From contig JACEVL010000054.1 in NCBI GenBank assembly GCA_020284085.1, forward strand, positions 329,001-393,000: a stretch of 64,000 bases of DNA, written 5' to 3'. The notes below the pieces were generated by a model. It was not told the origin of the DNA, searched no databases, and was given only the letters and a program-made list of their open reading frames with translations. Origin of the DNA: Aporrectodea caliginosa (taxonomy: Eukaryota > Annelida > Clitellata > Crassiclitellata > Lumbricidae). This document shows positions 9,362 through 20,555 of the stretch, one piece after another; the stretch's first letter is position 1, and every line of letters starts with the position of its first letter. Both the position numbers and the translations under genes were made by a program.

Positions 9362-12058
9362 CTATTTATTGTACAGATTAGGGCACTCAGAGGGATAGCT
9401 TTTTCTATGAGATTTGAAGAGAATGTAGTTTGTTTTATCAATATTGAGTGTTAGCTTGTTAGCACAAAACCAGTCTGCAACAAGGGTTAACTCAGAATTC
9501 ACAATTTGAAATAACGTGTCCAAAGAACCATGAGAATAAAAGATATTGGTATCATCAGCAAACAAAATAAAAAACATGATAGATGAAACATTAGGAAGGT
9601 CGTTTATGTAAATGAGAAACAACAAGGGACCTAGATTCGAACCCTGTGGAACACCAAAATTAATTGCATGCATAGTAGAAAATACACCATTGCAGCAAAC
9701 AAGCTGCATGCGATTCTCAAAATAGCTAGCGAACCAGTCAAGTTGAGTACCTCGTATACCATAAACACTTAGTTTCTTTAATAAAATACTATGATCTACA
9801 GTATCAAACGCCTTGGCTAGGTCAAGAAAAACTCCCAGAGAGTATTCATTATTCTCAATTGCATTGGAAATCTTATCTTGCATACTCAGTAGGGGCATGA
9901 AAGTGGAGTGTCCAGATTGGAAACCATGTTGAGATGGGAATAGGATATTAGCTTTTGTAATAAAATTACTAAGACGTTCATACATTAATTTTTCAAAAAA
10001 TTTAGAAAATAAGGGGAGAACAGAGATGGGTCTATAATTAGATACTTCATCTTTCCCTCCTTTTTTAAAGACTGGGACAACTTTTGCAATTTTTATGGCC
10101 TGGGGTACAATGCCTGAAGTAAAAGAGCAATTAATTATTTTAGCCAATGGCTTAGCAATACTAGCCAAAGTAGGAATTGCAATATAGGGATCAATATCAT
10201 CAACTCCTTTACTATGTGACAGATGAATAGAATGGCTCAGATTCAGGATTTCTTCAGGAGATGTTTCGCTAAGTCCAAAGCAATTAGGAAGGGGTGGGTT
10301 CATGTATTTTTCAAAGGAGGTAGGGGAATCAGAAATTTTTTCAGCTAGTGATTGTGCAATACCTGTAAAATAATTGTTAAATTTGTTAGCCATCATTGCA
10401 GGGTTTGTTATCCTTTCCCCATTAACTAATAGAGAGTCAATCTTAGTTTCATGGCCTCCCATACCAGCTAGAGAGCGGATAAGACTCCAGGTTCTTTTAA
10501 GGTTATCACTACATTTACAGAATTCAGCTGCATAGTAATTTCTTTCAGCCTTAATCCGAATGGTTTTGAATTTATTTCTATAGGTTATAAATTTACTTCT
10601 GTTAGCATCAGTTGGATTTTTTAAGTATTTCAGGTACAGTGAGGATTTCTTTTTACTAGATTTTAATAGACCACGAGTCATCCATGGTTGCTTAAGGGTA
10701 GGTCTACCTCTGGTGTTTTTAGAGGCAAGAGGGAAGGAGTCATCATACGCTTTCTTATAACGCAACATAAATAAATCGTAAGCCCTATTTGCATCACCAC
10801 TAGCGCAAGCATCCATAACTGAGGACCAGTCAATGAGATCTAGAGATTCACGAAAGGAGTCAATCCTAGCATCAGTAATAATTCGGTGGTCTCCAAAGGA
10901 TGTATTCTTAAGCTGCAGAGACTCATAGTCAAAACGGGCCAAAATAGGTAAATGATCAGAAATGTCAGAGGCAATAATTGAGGAGTCGATTAACTTAGGC
11001 CAAGCATTAGTGAAAATATTATCAATAAGCGTAGATGAGTGAGAGGTGATTCTAGTAGGCCTTGTTATAACAGGTAGAAAGTGGCGGGCAGCCATGCAGT
11101 TGTAGAAGTTAGTAGTGGCCTTATGGTTATTAACCTTTAAAAGATCGATATTAAAGTCACCTAATAAAAGTACTTCTTTATTTCTTTTAAGGATCTCAGA
11201 GAGCAGAGAGTCAACCTCATTACTAAACTCATCCAGATTATGACCAGGTGGTCTGTAAATGACTCCCATAGAAGTAGTTCCTTTTTTATGGGAAACACTA
11301 ATAAACAGACCCTCATAGGAGCTAGAGGGAAGGTTGTGCTTCGACAGGTCTAACAATTGGAAAGAAATATCATCCTTGATCAGGAAAGCTACTCCTTCCC
11401 CGTGACCTCCTACTCTCGGTTTGTGTATAAATTGGTAACCAGGTACTTTAACAGCGTCATCAGATTTACCATCTAACCATGTTTCAGTTAGGGCCAAAAT
11501 GGAGACTGGCAATAAAGCCAAAAGTTCACGAATTTCACCTAGTTTTGGTAGTAGGCTTCTGCAGTTAATGTGCATAGTTGAAAAAGATAATGAGGGAGAA
11601 GTAAACTTCGGTCTTAGAGAGAGGGGAGTGGAGTAGGAATTATCACAAGTTATACCATTAAAATAATTTTGATCAGGATCCATATCAATACAGTTCAATA
11701 AGGTACGATTGTCTGATTCATCTGGGAATAAATCCAACTTTAAATCAACATTCATTATTTGGGATAGATCACGACTATGACTATCATCAGTCACCATGCT
11801 TAAGAAAACTTTGTCATCAACAATGTGGTTAAAAGGAAATGCATCAATGATACAGAATGGACAGAGCCACGAGTTAGGTTCAGTTAAACTATCTATATTG
11901 GCTTCACAACAATGTAAATGAAATACCCTGTAGCATACATTACAAGCAATTGACTTAATTAGCTTTGTAATTGGGTGCACACAAAGATCACAGGTCAGTG
12001 AACTGCCTCTAGGCAGTGCAAAATCAACTAATGGCCCAAACAAGAGTAGGGCATACAA
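9362..12058 (-). CDS. LINE polyprotein: PHD finger, AP-type endonuclease, reverse transcriptase (CR1/L2-like)
   Basis: This is an 898-codon uninterrupted frame. Residues 23-69 form a PHD-type zinc finger (C23-C26, C39-C42, H47-C50, C66-C69). Residues about 160-375 are an exonuclease/endonuclease/phosphatase fold with INCRS (N165), TETW (E192), LLGDFNID (D301, N303) and SDHLPI (D368, H369). The reverse transcriptase covers about 645-885: NYRPISVLP, VFLDLAKAFDTVDH (D746), GVPQGSNLGPLLF and LFADD (D835, D836). Together these nick target DNA and prime reverse transcription from the nick. The frame ends just after the RT core at TAA 9362-9364. The usual C-terminal RT region and 3' tail are missing, and the next 350 bases show no match, so the copy is 3'-deleted or ends at a premature stop. 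The long intact frame implies recent insertion. Start: first Met before the PHD finger. Confidence 0.9.
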   Translation of the reverse strand: MYALLLFGPLVDFALPRGSSLTCDLCVHPITKLIKSIACNVCYRVFHLHCCEANIDSLTEPNSWLCPFCIIDAFPFNHIVDDKVFLSMVTDDSHSRDLSQIMNVDLKLDLFPDESDNRTLLNCIDMDPDQNYFNGITCDNSYSTPLSLRPKFTSPSLSFSTMHINCRSLLPKLGEIRELLALLPVSILALTETWLDGKSDDAVKVPGYQFIHKPRVGGHGEGVAFLIKDDISFQLLDLSKHNLPSSSYEGLFISVSHKKGTTSMGVIYRPPGHNLDEFSNEVDSLLSEILKRNKEVLLLGDFNIDLLKVNNHKATTNFYNCMAARHFLPVITRPTRITSHSSTLIDNIFTNAWPKLIDSSIIASDISDHLPILARFDYESLQLKNTSFGDHRIITDARIDSFRESLDLIDWSSVMDACASGDANRAYDLFMLRYKKAYDDSFPLASKNTRGRPTLKQPWMTRGLLKSSKKKSSLYLKYLKNPTDANRSKFITYRNKFKTIRIKAERNYYAAEFCKCSDNLKRTWSLIRSLAGMGGHETKIDSLLVNGERITNPAMMANKFNNYFTGIAQSLAEKISDSPTSFEKYMNPPLPNCFGLSETSPEEILNLSHSIHLSHSKGVDDIDPYIAIPTLASIAKPLAKIINCSFTSGIVPQAIKIAKVVPVFKKGGKDEVSNYRPISVLPLFSKFFEKLMYERLSNFITKANILFPSQHGFQSGHSTFMPLLSMQDKISNAIENNEYSLGVFLDLAKAFDTVDHSILLKKLSVYGIRGTQLDWFASYFENRMQLVCCNGVFSTMHAINFGVPQGSNLGPLLFLIYINDLPNVSSIMFFILFADDTNIFYSHGSLDTLFQIVNSELTLVADWFCANKLTLNIDKTNYILFKSHRKSYPSECPNLYNK

Positions 12059-12199
12059 CCGTTAAAAATAGAATAGAAAAAATTTAAGTCGTAATAACTA
12101 TCAATAAAGACACAATGTCATGTCAAAGCTCAGATTAAAATACATCTCTGCATACAATATATAGTTCACAAAAGTAGTTAATCATCATGAAAATAATTA

Positions 12200-13240
12200 C
12201 GTTTTTCTCCATGATATTGCCGATTTTAGGCAAATTCGCATATTTTTACATATTCTAAAATGTTTGTGTCGGTGGCAAGGCTTAACCTTTTTTAATTGGT
12301 CTGAAAACTGGTACAGTTGAACAAAGTGATCAATGGAATAGGAAAATCGCCATCGAGCAGTATTTTTAGGAACTTTTTGAAAATATATTATATTCTGGAG
12401 CACCATACTGCCACATCCAGTAGATAAGCAACGAGAGCCCACCGTGAACCATTTTCTGGGTTTGACAGATATGTTGCATGTGCTGATGTTCTGGTCCATC
12501 TAATAAAGTCTGCTGGTGTGGGTGATGACATATTCCTGTCCTCCTGGGCGATGGCCACAAATTTTCTTTCGGATCGTGACCATCTCTTCGCTGTGTCCAG
12601 TGTTTCGATGCCATGGTAATTGAAAGTGTCACCAGCCTGTTATCGTTCCAGCAAGTCACCATTATTCCAGATGCTGAATCCAATAGTCAAATGTGCAACG
12701 ATCTGTTTTTTTGATCTTGTCCACAGACTACCCGAGACAACTGCAGTCCTGAGTTGATCGGCTCTAACTGTTCCGGTTGCTGGATGTTCTTCCTGCTCAA
12801 AATTCAATCATATTTAGGCTGGTGAAAACTTGTCATAATACAGTGTGCATTTTGTCAACAGCTGGAGGCAAACAGTCTGAAAGTTTGACAACGACATAGC
12901 CGCCAAGTCCAAGTTGGCTGTCGGAGTCGGTCACTCCAGCCAGTTCTTTGACACGGGTCCATCTGAATACATCACTACTCTCTGGTTCATTTGGAGGAAA
13001 AACGTAAATTCTTGCATCACAGGAGTCCTTGTCATTCTCAAGTATGGTGACAATGTCACTGACAGTTACACGTTTTCTCTGCAAGAATTTACATGGGTAT
13101 TAAATGGGACCCATATGAGCTCCATACTGGTCACATATGGGAATATGGGTCCTAAATGTCTTCACGTGGGCTTGAAAGCAGGGTTGCTCTTGGCATGCTG
13201 AGAAACACTAATGCAAATGTCACTGTAGTTGTAGAAACAG
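12200..13240 (-). pseudogene. piggyBac-like transposase pseudogene
   Basis: Reading the minus strand and changing frame several times gives piggyBac transposase landmarks in order: LGLGGYVVVKL, FTSLNMIEF, HPATGTVRADQL, a DDE-region block MVTCWNDNRLVTLSI, MDQNISTCNISVKPRKW, then NIIYFQKVPKNTARWRFSYSID. In the family the GTVR, W-DN--V-L and GGVDR-D...KKW segments belong to the RNase H-like catalytic core. Multiple stops and frameshifts mark it as dead. It lies between the LINE 5' end and a candidate piggyBac terminus at 13281-13676, which is probably the 5' end of the same element. Confidence 0.7.
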
Positions 13241-13280
13241 TGAAAGTCGCCTAGGCCTACTAATAGCTTAGAAGCTGACG

Positions 13281-13676
13281 GGGCACTTGTGCCTAACGTC
13301 CCCAAAATGGGGACGGTATATTCTGGTATAATAATAAATCAACCAAGCATCTATCAACACTCCAGAAATACACGCACATAGCTAAGAGACCAAATGACAT
13401 AGGCATGTATTCACATTTTCGAATGCAATGTTCTTTTGCACAATATTTCAAATTAAAATTGATTACATTATAAAATTTCTAGATTTCGGATATATCGCCT
13501 TAAAATCTCTCTGGCGATGAAAAACAATTAAATATCTGCCCTATTATACCTCATATGAAAGATAATTAAGTAGACTGTCGGTAGCAATAGCTGGTAACAC
13601 TAAATATTGCTTGAAATTAAAAATAACTTTCCAAGCAGTCGTCCCCAAAATGGGGGACGCTGGGCACTAATGGGTC
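13281..13676. mobile_element. Element with inverted ends, possibly piggyBac-related
   Basis: GGGCACTTGTGCCTAACGTC, CCCAAAATGGGGAC at 13281-13315 is roughly mirrored at 13640-13676 (GTCCCCAAAATGGGGGACGC, then TGGGCACTAATGGG, next to TCAA). Read outward, the right end is TTGACCCATTAGTGCCC, similar to piggyBac ends that sit on TTAA. It could be a stand-alone MITE or the 5' non-coding end of the adjacent transposase pseudogene. Confidence 0.5.
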
Positions 13677-15473
13677 AATACAGCTTAAACTCACCGAAAA
13701 CAGCCCTTTTAGATATAGCATTCCTTCAACACTGAACATGTTGCAAGCTATTTGAATCTATTGTTACAATTGCTTAATTCTTCAGTCATCGGTACCACAG
13801 ATTGAGAATGATCAGTATAATTCTCAGAATTACAGGCTTTTACTATGCTATGAATTATAATGCTTTGTTGGACGTTGTTGATGGTACGTATTATAAAGGT
13901 ACAAGTCTAAAGCACTTGTTTAGACGGGCTTTCTGGGGTTGGCTATAGACACAGCGCCGTAGAGGGGCCTAATCTAAGCAGACGTCGTTTAGTCATGAGG
14001 GGCGTAATTTGTGCAAACGCGACGCCAAATCACAAATACTACTGGATGTGGACTTGTAACTTTGTAGTTGCTTAATACTGTCCAAATTCCTGGACATAGA
14101 CCGATATAGTGCTCAGAGTGGAGGCGCTTAAGAAAGCGTCTTCAGTTATGCTTGACTATTCCGAACATAGCCCATGTCATCCTGATAACGCATGCAGTAA
14201 TTGGTTGATTTAAAAAAATGTGGACATAGGTGGCCCTGCGTAATTCTATAGGCACGATAATCACCAAAATTGTTTAATCCATTCCACATCTGAACGTTTA
14301 ATAGTACCGTATTTGTAAAGGAATTATCACAAGCCAAGCAGGCGACTTTTTACTGTGAAATAGTGAGACGTTCGGATAAACTTTCTATTTTCTTCAGAAT
14401 CTTTCACAAATGATGAAATAAGGGATCGGATACAAAACATCTGGAGTAAGTTTGTGTTGGGGGTTGAACCGGATCGACTGAGCGATTGGTTGGTGCAAGA
14501 AAATGTGATCACTTCTGAACAATGGCAAAGGATCCACACTGATCATCCAACAAGGCAGAGTCGATGTCGAGATCTGCTTCACCATTTGTTCACCATTTGT
14601 TCTCCATTCCACATCCAAGAGCATTTCTCGTTGTATATCAAGCCTTAGCTGAAGAATATCACTACCTACTCGAATCAATTGAAAATCATGACCCAAATTC
14701 AAGAACCAGATCCCAGCCTGAAATGCGCAACGTTTTACAAGGTTATCACACATTTGAGTTTTGAGTTTTGAGTTTTGAGTTTTCACCACATATTCACCGT
14801 AATACCCTTAGGAGATAAAGAAAAGCAATTCTTTAAAGTTTCTACATTGCTAGAAGCAATCCAGGCCACCGTCACATTACACAAAGTAAAGGATATGAAA
14901 ATGATTTATATTTCTATATATGTTGCGGAGACTAGAATTACGATTTGCCCACGGTTTCACTTTCACTACTACATGATATTGGGTGCGATTAGACTTGACT
15001 AGACTAGATTATATTTGCCTAGGAAATTATATTTGCTCTGGCTAAATAACGCCACCAGATTTGATTTAATAAAAGAAATAGCAAAATATTTGGTGATTCT
15101 CTTGTTTATCATAATGTTTCTCAACATTCTTCTTTAGAACCTTTTTGACAGATTCAGCATAACATACTTTAACATAGAGAATGTGCAATAATTCGAAAAC
15201 AAAGGTACACATTTTCCCCAAGGACTCAATAAACATCGTGGTATGCGGACCTGACACTGTTCTCCAATGTTTGGGGAGAGTTGTAAGTGGTAACTTGTGA
15301 CTTTAATAAAAGGAACTTAGAAGCTCTATCTTTATACTGAAGAATTGGTGTGGTGTAGTCCATAGCCTTTGAACATCGTATGAGAGGCGGCTGCTTCGGT
15401 TTTGTGGCCAATGTGTTGCTACACATTTTCGAGTATAGACTACTCTAATACAAGCTGTCACAAGAATTTTCAG
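13677..15473. other. Non-coding stretch
   Basis: No supported gene. A four-unit TTTTGAG repeat lies at about 14755-14784. The remainder is AT-rich. Confidence 0.5.
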
Positions 15474-15597
15474 AAGAATTTGACTTGAAGTCAGAGAAAA
15501 GAAGTGAACAGTCTATTAGCAGAACAAGGTAACGAAATTGATCTCCTGAGACATGAAAACACGGAAGTTAAGCAAGAACTGGAGGCAGCAAAAACAG
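15474..15597 (+). pseudogene. Short coiled-coil exon of TRIM/NHL-like copy B, frameshifted
   Basis: The acceptor TTTTCAG ends at 15473 and a donor GTGAAT starts at 15598. Translation starts EEFDLKSEKRSEQ in phase 1, then needs a two-base correction to read LLAEQGNEIDLLRHENTEVK, QELEAAKT as in copies A and F. The downstream intron (15655-15780) aligns with that of copy A. The matching propeller exon is at 22114-22985, now separated by about 6.5 kb of repeats. No RING exon for this copy was found upstream in the window. Confidence 0.6.
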
Positions 15598-15959
15598 GTG
15601 AATAAACATGAAACGATCTAATCGAATAACTTTGATATCGTCGTTATAAATGTGCACAAGGGTTGAGTCTATGGTCGCTTCGAGTGAAACCGTAGTGGGA
15701 AAATCGTCGTCTATTCGAGGTGTTGAGACAAAATCCGATCAGTAAGAGAAACCAGAAGTTAGGCTGCAGTGAACACTGGACAGGCAAGCTGAATCAAATA
15801 AATCTAAGCATAAAAGTAATGTTTACGCTTCTATATAGCGACCGCCGACGGTATGACCTCGACCCTACTCATTTTGCCAATGAATTGGTCGGGTGAGATC
15901 CTGTATTATGGCTAACCGTTTGAAAGGGTGCCATGCCATTTAAGGTTTTCATGTAAAGA

Positions 15960-16080
15960 CCGTGTTAGCCGGAGATTGTAATCTCTGAAATAAGTCACCT
16001 TCGGGAGCGAATCGCGATCCGCACACAAAAAATGCATGGGACGTACGCTCTAACCAATGTATCTAACCGGGTCCGACGGT
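15960..16080 (-). mobile_element. tRNA-derived SINE-like fragment
   Basis: On the minus strand a tRNA-head-like stretch (GGTTAGATACATTGGTTAGA then GCG) is followed about 40 bases on by a degenerate B-box (GGATCGCGATTCGCTCC) and a GAGATTACAATCTC hairpin. The Pol III boxes are imperfect, so this is probably an old copy. Confidence 0.35.
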
Positions 16081-17019
16081 CCGTGTATACTGGAAAGCTT
16101 TAAATCACTAATAGAACAAGCGATCTGAGTGTTTCCGCAGCTTCGTACCTGCCAATCTTAATTCATGATTATAGAGTAGACTACAGTAACTGTTTGGTCA
16201 GCCAGGCATCGTGTTCTAACTGAAGCTGTAACAAAGGAACCAACCAGAGCAGCTCTTCCCACATTCAGGTGATGAAATGGAGACTACTGCATATGACTGA
16301 CCTCGATTTAACACCAATATAACACGACATAATTCCTTCCCTTGTTTGCTAAGTTTAAATTCACGATACTGTAAAAACAGTCTAAGACTAAGTATATTAA
16401 CTGTTTTGGGAACTACAGAAAGGGATCTAATTGTTCGAAATATAAAAGTTTTATGAATCAAATAAAATCTTGTAAAATCTTGTAAAGGTAAATGAAAACG
16501 TAGTCTTAAAAATATTGAAACGGACATAAAAGTGAACAAACCAGTTCCTGCACCAACACCGCCTCTCATCCACCGTCATCTACCCATCTGCCCCAGACTT
16601 CCCTATTTTTATCATTCCAAATTGAAGTCTCACCTCTTCACGAATTCCTACCCTTATCCATATGATCCTCCACCTTTGAAGTTGTTTCGTTCTCAAGAAA
16701 ACCCGCCTTAGCAGCCGCTCTCCCTCCTCTCTCTGGCCTTCCTGGCAACCGGACTCGGACCTCCACTGTACAATGTACAATAATCTCTGATACTACATAG
16801 CGCTCGTCAATAAGCTGGTACCATGAGTAAAGCTGGGACTTCTATTTTGCAGGAATCTCGGAAAGGGCCTCCGCACCGTGCCTCCTACGGACCTTCTGGT
16901 CCAAGAACCCATCAAGTAAGATTCATCAGTCCATCGAAAATTTTCAACACATTTCAATTCGTCATGTGTAGCGACCTACTGATTAGCCTACCATTCTAGC
17001 TGGGGACTGCCAACGCTAC

Positions 17020-17102
17020 AAACAAATCGTAATCGTAATCGTAATCTCCAAACTTCTAAAGCGCCACTCGAAAGCCAAGCGCAGGGCACCAGCTTATTCA
17101 CG
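17020..17102 (-). repeat. Dispersed 3'-end repeat with GATTAC tail
   Basis: Read on the minus strand, a GCGCTCGTGAATAAGCTGGT stretch, a CTTGG segment and TGGCGCTTTAGAAGTTTGGA end in GATTACGATTACGATTACG. The same unit lies on the plus strand at 23043-23130, and degraded pieces are at 5095 and 16799. The paired GCGCT motifs and hexamer tail suggest a second LINE/SINE 3' end. Confidence 0.6.
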
Positions 17103-17587
17103 AGCGCTGAACAAAATTCATTTAGGCCTATCTTGCCCCCGCTTCATCCACTCAAATAGCGCGCATGAAAATAACCATATGTAACAGATGCAAGAAACTT
17201 AGCTCACGTTGGCTTTGGATTACCATACTATAGAACTCCAAGAGAATGATTCTGTCAACTCCCATTCTCCCAATAATTATTTCTTTTCCAATAACATGCC
17301 TTTACACGTGCATGTGTTTAGCCTCTTTTGCCTATTCTATCACCTACTAATACTGTGTCGTATTTTCTAAATTCCATCTTTACTGTGGTAGTGTGAAGCC
17401 GCTGAATAACTTCACTGAGGTACCTGGCAAGACACAAACATAATTACAGTTATTACACACATGCTACAAATATCTGTACAAACAGGCTAATTATATTATG
17501 CACGGCTGAAAATTAGCACCCTAACCAAATGGCGTAATATGCGCACTATTATAGATGTATCCTATACAAGCATAATAATAATAATTA

Positions 17588-17660
17588 TTATTATTAAGGA
17601 GTTTTTATATAGCGCCCTTCAAGGTAATCTACTCAGAAGCGCCCCCAGTCCAACTACGGC
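17588..17660 (-). mobile_element. Solo 3' end of the GSASE-type LINE
   Basis: The minus strand reads GGGCGCTTCTGAGTAGATTA, CCTTGAAGGGCGCTATATAA followed by a TTA/ATT trinucleotide tail. It is the conserved 3' hairpin with no coding part left. It lies back to back with the forward LINE fragment that starts about 30 bases away. Confidence 0.7.
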
Positions 17661-17689
17661 TAAATAAGACAGTCTTGAGGTTTACAAAG

Positions 17690-18720
17690 GACGTAGCGGT
17701 GTGACCCCTAGGCACGGTGTCCCCTTCTCTTCATAATTTATACCTCTGATCTCGCCTCTTTACTCGCCTCACATGCTATGCTGGCCCAGATGTATGCAGA
17801 TGACGTTCAGGCCTACCAACACTGCCTCGCCTCTGACGCCGTTGTAACCGTCCGCACTATGAGCTTGGCCATGGAGGCCTTGGGGGCCTGGATGTCGTCC
17901 AACCGTCTCCGCCTCAACTCCTCAAAAACTCAATTCATTTGGCTTGGCACTCGCCAGCAGCTGGCTAAGCTAGATATGGCTGCCCTTGCTACCGCCTTTC
18001 CTCATTTTGTCTTCTCCTCTGTGGTCCGTGACCTTGGCGTTACTCTGGATCAGGAGCTCACATTTGCTCCTCACCTTCACTCTCTCAGCCGTGCTTGCTA
18101 CTATCAACTGCGCCAACTACGCACTATCGCTCGCTCGCTAAGTCCTACCGCTACTGCTACTCTTGTCCATTCTTTTGTCACTATCCGACTTGACTTATGC
18201 TGCTCTCTCTATGTTGGCCTCCTGGCTGCCCGACTGAGCTGTCTGGTTCGCGTCTTACGCTCAGCAGCCCGCCTTATTGGCCGCATACCCAAATTCGACC
18301 ACATCTCCAGCTATATGCGCGACAGTCTTCACTGCCTCCCGCTTAGGCAGCGTATTGAATATAGGGTAACTGCCTTAGTTTGGCGCTGCCTGCTGGGTCT
18401 TGCTCCTGCTTACCTTATTGAGCTTTGTAGCCCCACCCTTAGTGCTCGAGGCTCATGCTCCCTCCGTTCAGCTGAACAGGGTCTTCTCTCTGTCCCTTTT
18501 GCTCGTACCTCCACCAGGCAGAGTCGTGCCTTCTCTGTCATTGGCCCCTCGACCTGGAATGGCCTCCCTCTGACACTCCGCTCCCTTCCCAGAACCCCTT
18601 CTCAGTCATTCCTCTCTCAACTTGAAATGATCCTATTTGGCCGCGCTTGGGTTGGGAGCGCCTCTGAGTAGTTCCCTTGAAGAGGCGCTATACAAATTCA
18701 AGTAATGAATGAATGAATGA
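17690..18720 (+). mobile_element. 5'-truncated LINE: C-terminal half of reverse transcriptase and 3' end
   Basis: A frame of 297 codons (17778-18671) starts at the RT catalytic block MYADDVQAYQH and continues with NRLRLNSSKTQFIWLG, the thumb region, RVLRSAARLIGRIPKF, LPLRQRIEYRVTALVWRCL, RAFSVIGPSTWNGLPLTLRS and ends FGRAWVGSASE. Just upstream, LLFIIYTSDL and a damaged GVPQG motif can be read in another frame. After the stop come the GCGCCTCT...AGAGGCGC hairpin and an AATG tandem tail (18700-18719). The uninterrupted frame suggests a fairly young copy. The endonuclease half is missing. Confidence 0.85.
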
Positions 18721-19180
18721 ACTCGTCGAACGACATTTCGTATACGACACTTCGTCGAGCGACATTTCGTCGAACGACATTTCGTCTACAAAGTTATTTG
18801 ATACTGTCACTTTAAAATGGAAGCTGGATTGATGAAAAAACTATTTCCCGAAATGGAAGTGGGATTGATGAAAACATTCCTGTGCTGAAATAGAAGCTGA
18901 ATTGATCGAAATAATTTTTCCCGTAAAAAGAAGCTGGAAATCAACCTGGATTCATGGATGAAAATAAGTTTCCATTCAACAGAAGCTGGATTGATGAAAA
19001 TAATCTTGTCAGTAATTAGAAGCTGGATTCCTGAGAATATATAGCACGTTTTAGCGAAACTATAAGAAAGCGGCCTCTGTTGATTAGCCGTAATGGATAC
19101 AGATACACTTGTAAACGAAATGACGTTATACGAAGTGTCGTAGACGAAGTGTCGTTATACGAAATGTCGTTCGACGAGTT
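18720..19180. mobile_element. Foldback element 1 with 15-bp-repeat inverted ends
   Basis: The left arm (18720-18790) is a tandem array of ACGACATTTCGTCGA-like units. The right arm (about 19110-19180) is its reverse complement, beginning and ending with the same AACTCGTCGAACGACATTTC sequence. Arms of about 70 bp enclose 320 bp of unrelated tandem repeat. There is no coding sequence, and no clear target duplication was seen. It sits exactly at the end of a LINE tail. Confidence 0.75.
18815..19040 (+). repeat. Internal tandem repeat of foldback element 1
   Basis: Five to six degenerate units of about 38 bp carry GAAGCTGGATTGATGAAAAT followed by a TTTCCC-like spacer. They fill the middle of foldback element 1. 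Confidence 0.65.
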
Positions 19181-19191
19181 GTCGCGTAACC

Positions 19192-19460
19192 CACTGGGTC
19201 ACTGGCTTCCATTTCCGCAGCGGATCGCCTATGGGGTTTCTGTGCTGGTCTGGCGCTGCATGGAGATAATCGCTCCCTATACCTGCGGGAACTCTGCTGT
19301 TCCACCTCTGGTGTCCAGCGGCGATCTGCTCGCCGATCAGCCAATCAAGCCGAACTCTTAGTCCCTCGCTCGCAGACTACCATAAAGCAGCGGCGCTCTT
19401 TTTCGGTCACGGGCCCTAGGACGTGGAATGAGCTCCTTGTTGCACTCCGCCTAGTGCCTA
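19192..19460 (+). mobile_element. LINE RT C-terminal fragment
   Basis: The frames read HWLPFPQRIAYGVSVLVWRC and RRSFSVTGPRTWNELLVALR, matching the thumb/C-terminal part of the LINE at 17690-18720. It is cut at both ends, by foldback element 1 on the left and by Gypsy gag on the right. Confidence 0.7.
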
Positions 19461-20275
19461 GGGGTTCCGCGACAACTCGTTGTAGCAAGTCACCGATCGT
19501 CGCGACGATCGCGTGTTCTCCGGTGGCGTCGTAGCTTTTCGGGGCGAGCGTCTCGACCCGGTCCGTCGTGCGTTGAAGTTCCTCCGCGGAGCTCCCGGAG
19601 TTGACGGTCGATTCGCTGCTCAATCTTTCGCTGGAATCGTCGCTGCTCCTCCATCTGCGTCGCCAGAAACCGGTCCAGCTGCGTCTGCAACTGGGGTTCA
19701 CGTCGGTTTCCTGGGCTCCACGCACTCTGTTCGGTTGTCTTCTCCGGTCGTCGGAGTCGGTCGCTCGCTGGTAGGCTTCCAGGCGCAGCGCCGTCCGGTA
19801 AGCTTCATCAAGAGTTTTCGGCTCTCGCTCGCGTACCTTGAGCGAAAGTTCTCGGTCTCTCATCGCTTCCAAGAAGGAGTCCTTCGCGATAATCTGCGTC
19901 GTCTCGTTGGAAGGCGCCTGGTAGGCTAGGACAACCAGTCGTCGGATTTCATGCAGCAGGTCACTCAGGTTTTCTTCGGGTCATTGGCGTCGGTAGTACA
20001 GCTGAGCACGGAAGATTTCTGCTTGGTCTTCCATCCTGTATCTTTGGCGAAGGCGTTCGACCAATTCTTCATAGCTCGCGCTCGGTTGAGCGCCTAAGTC
20101 CCAAAGGAGCTGCGTGGCGGCCTTCTCCAGCGAACATCGTAGGTAGTCGACTCGGTCTGCGGCCGTCCACTTGTTGTGCCTCGCGCAGACCTCGAACTGC
20201 ACCAGGAACGACTCCAGCGATCCAGTCCCATCGAACTTGCCTGGTTTCATCGGCGTCGGGCGGTTACGCAGCAAA
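19460..20275 (-). pseudogene. Gypsy-type LTR retrotransposon gag fragment
   Basis: Minus-strand frame 20274-19981 reads PGKFDGTGSLESFLVQFEVC, then WTAADRVDYLRCSLEKAATQ, LLWDLG, YEELVERLRQRYRMEDQAEI, the retrotransposon gag core. A frameshift near 19980 leads into the second frame with ENLSDLLHEIRRLVVLAYQA, DSFLEAMRDRELSLKVRE, PKTLDEAYRTALRLEAY. An arginine-rich region follows, with no CCHC knuckle visible. No protease, RT or LTR is present. The region is clearly GC-richer than its surroundings. Confidence 0.75.
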
Positions 20276-20279
20276 CCAC

Positions 20280-20555
20280 CGACACTTTCCAGCAGATTCG
20301 TTGAGCCAAGGCAGTCCTAGTCATAGGAACAAAAAGATAAAGCCAATCAGCAGAGCGCAAGGAACGAGATGAGGTAGAAGATAACGGCTTTTTCATATAG
20401 TCAGAAAGATACTTTGGGGCACTGCTCAGCTGCGCCTTTGAGACTAGAAACAGGATCTTATAATGGATGCGCGCGGTGATAGGAAGCCAGTTCAAGACAT
20501 CAAGCATATTTGTAGAGCTATGCGAAAAGCGAGGAGTCAAAATATTTCTCAACAA
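20280..20555 (-). mobile_element. LINE RT C-terminal fragment
   Basis: The minus strand encodes TNMLDVLNWLPITARIHYKI, LFLVSKAQLSSAPKYLSDYM, SSRSLRSADWLYLFVPMTRT, the C-terminal RT region of a CR1/L2-like LINE distinct from the GSASE-type copies. It abuts the gag fragment. Confidence 0.65.

Noticed and set aside
17778..18671. 297-codon frame considered as a host gene
   Set aside because: The YADD motif, RT thumb sequence, terminal hairpin and AATG tail identify it as a LINE fragment.
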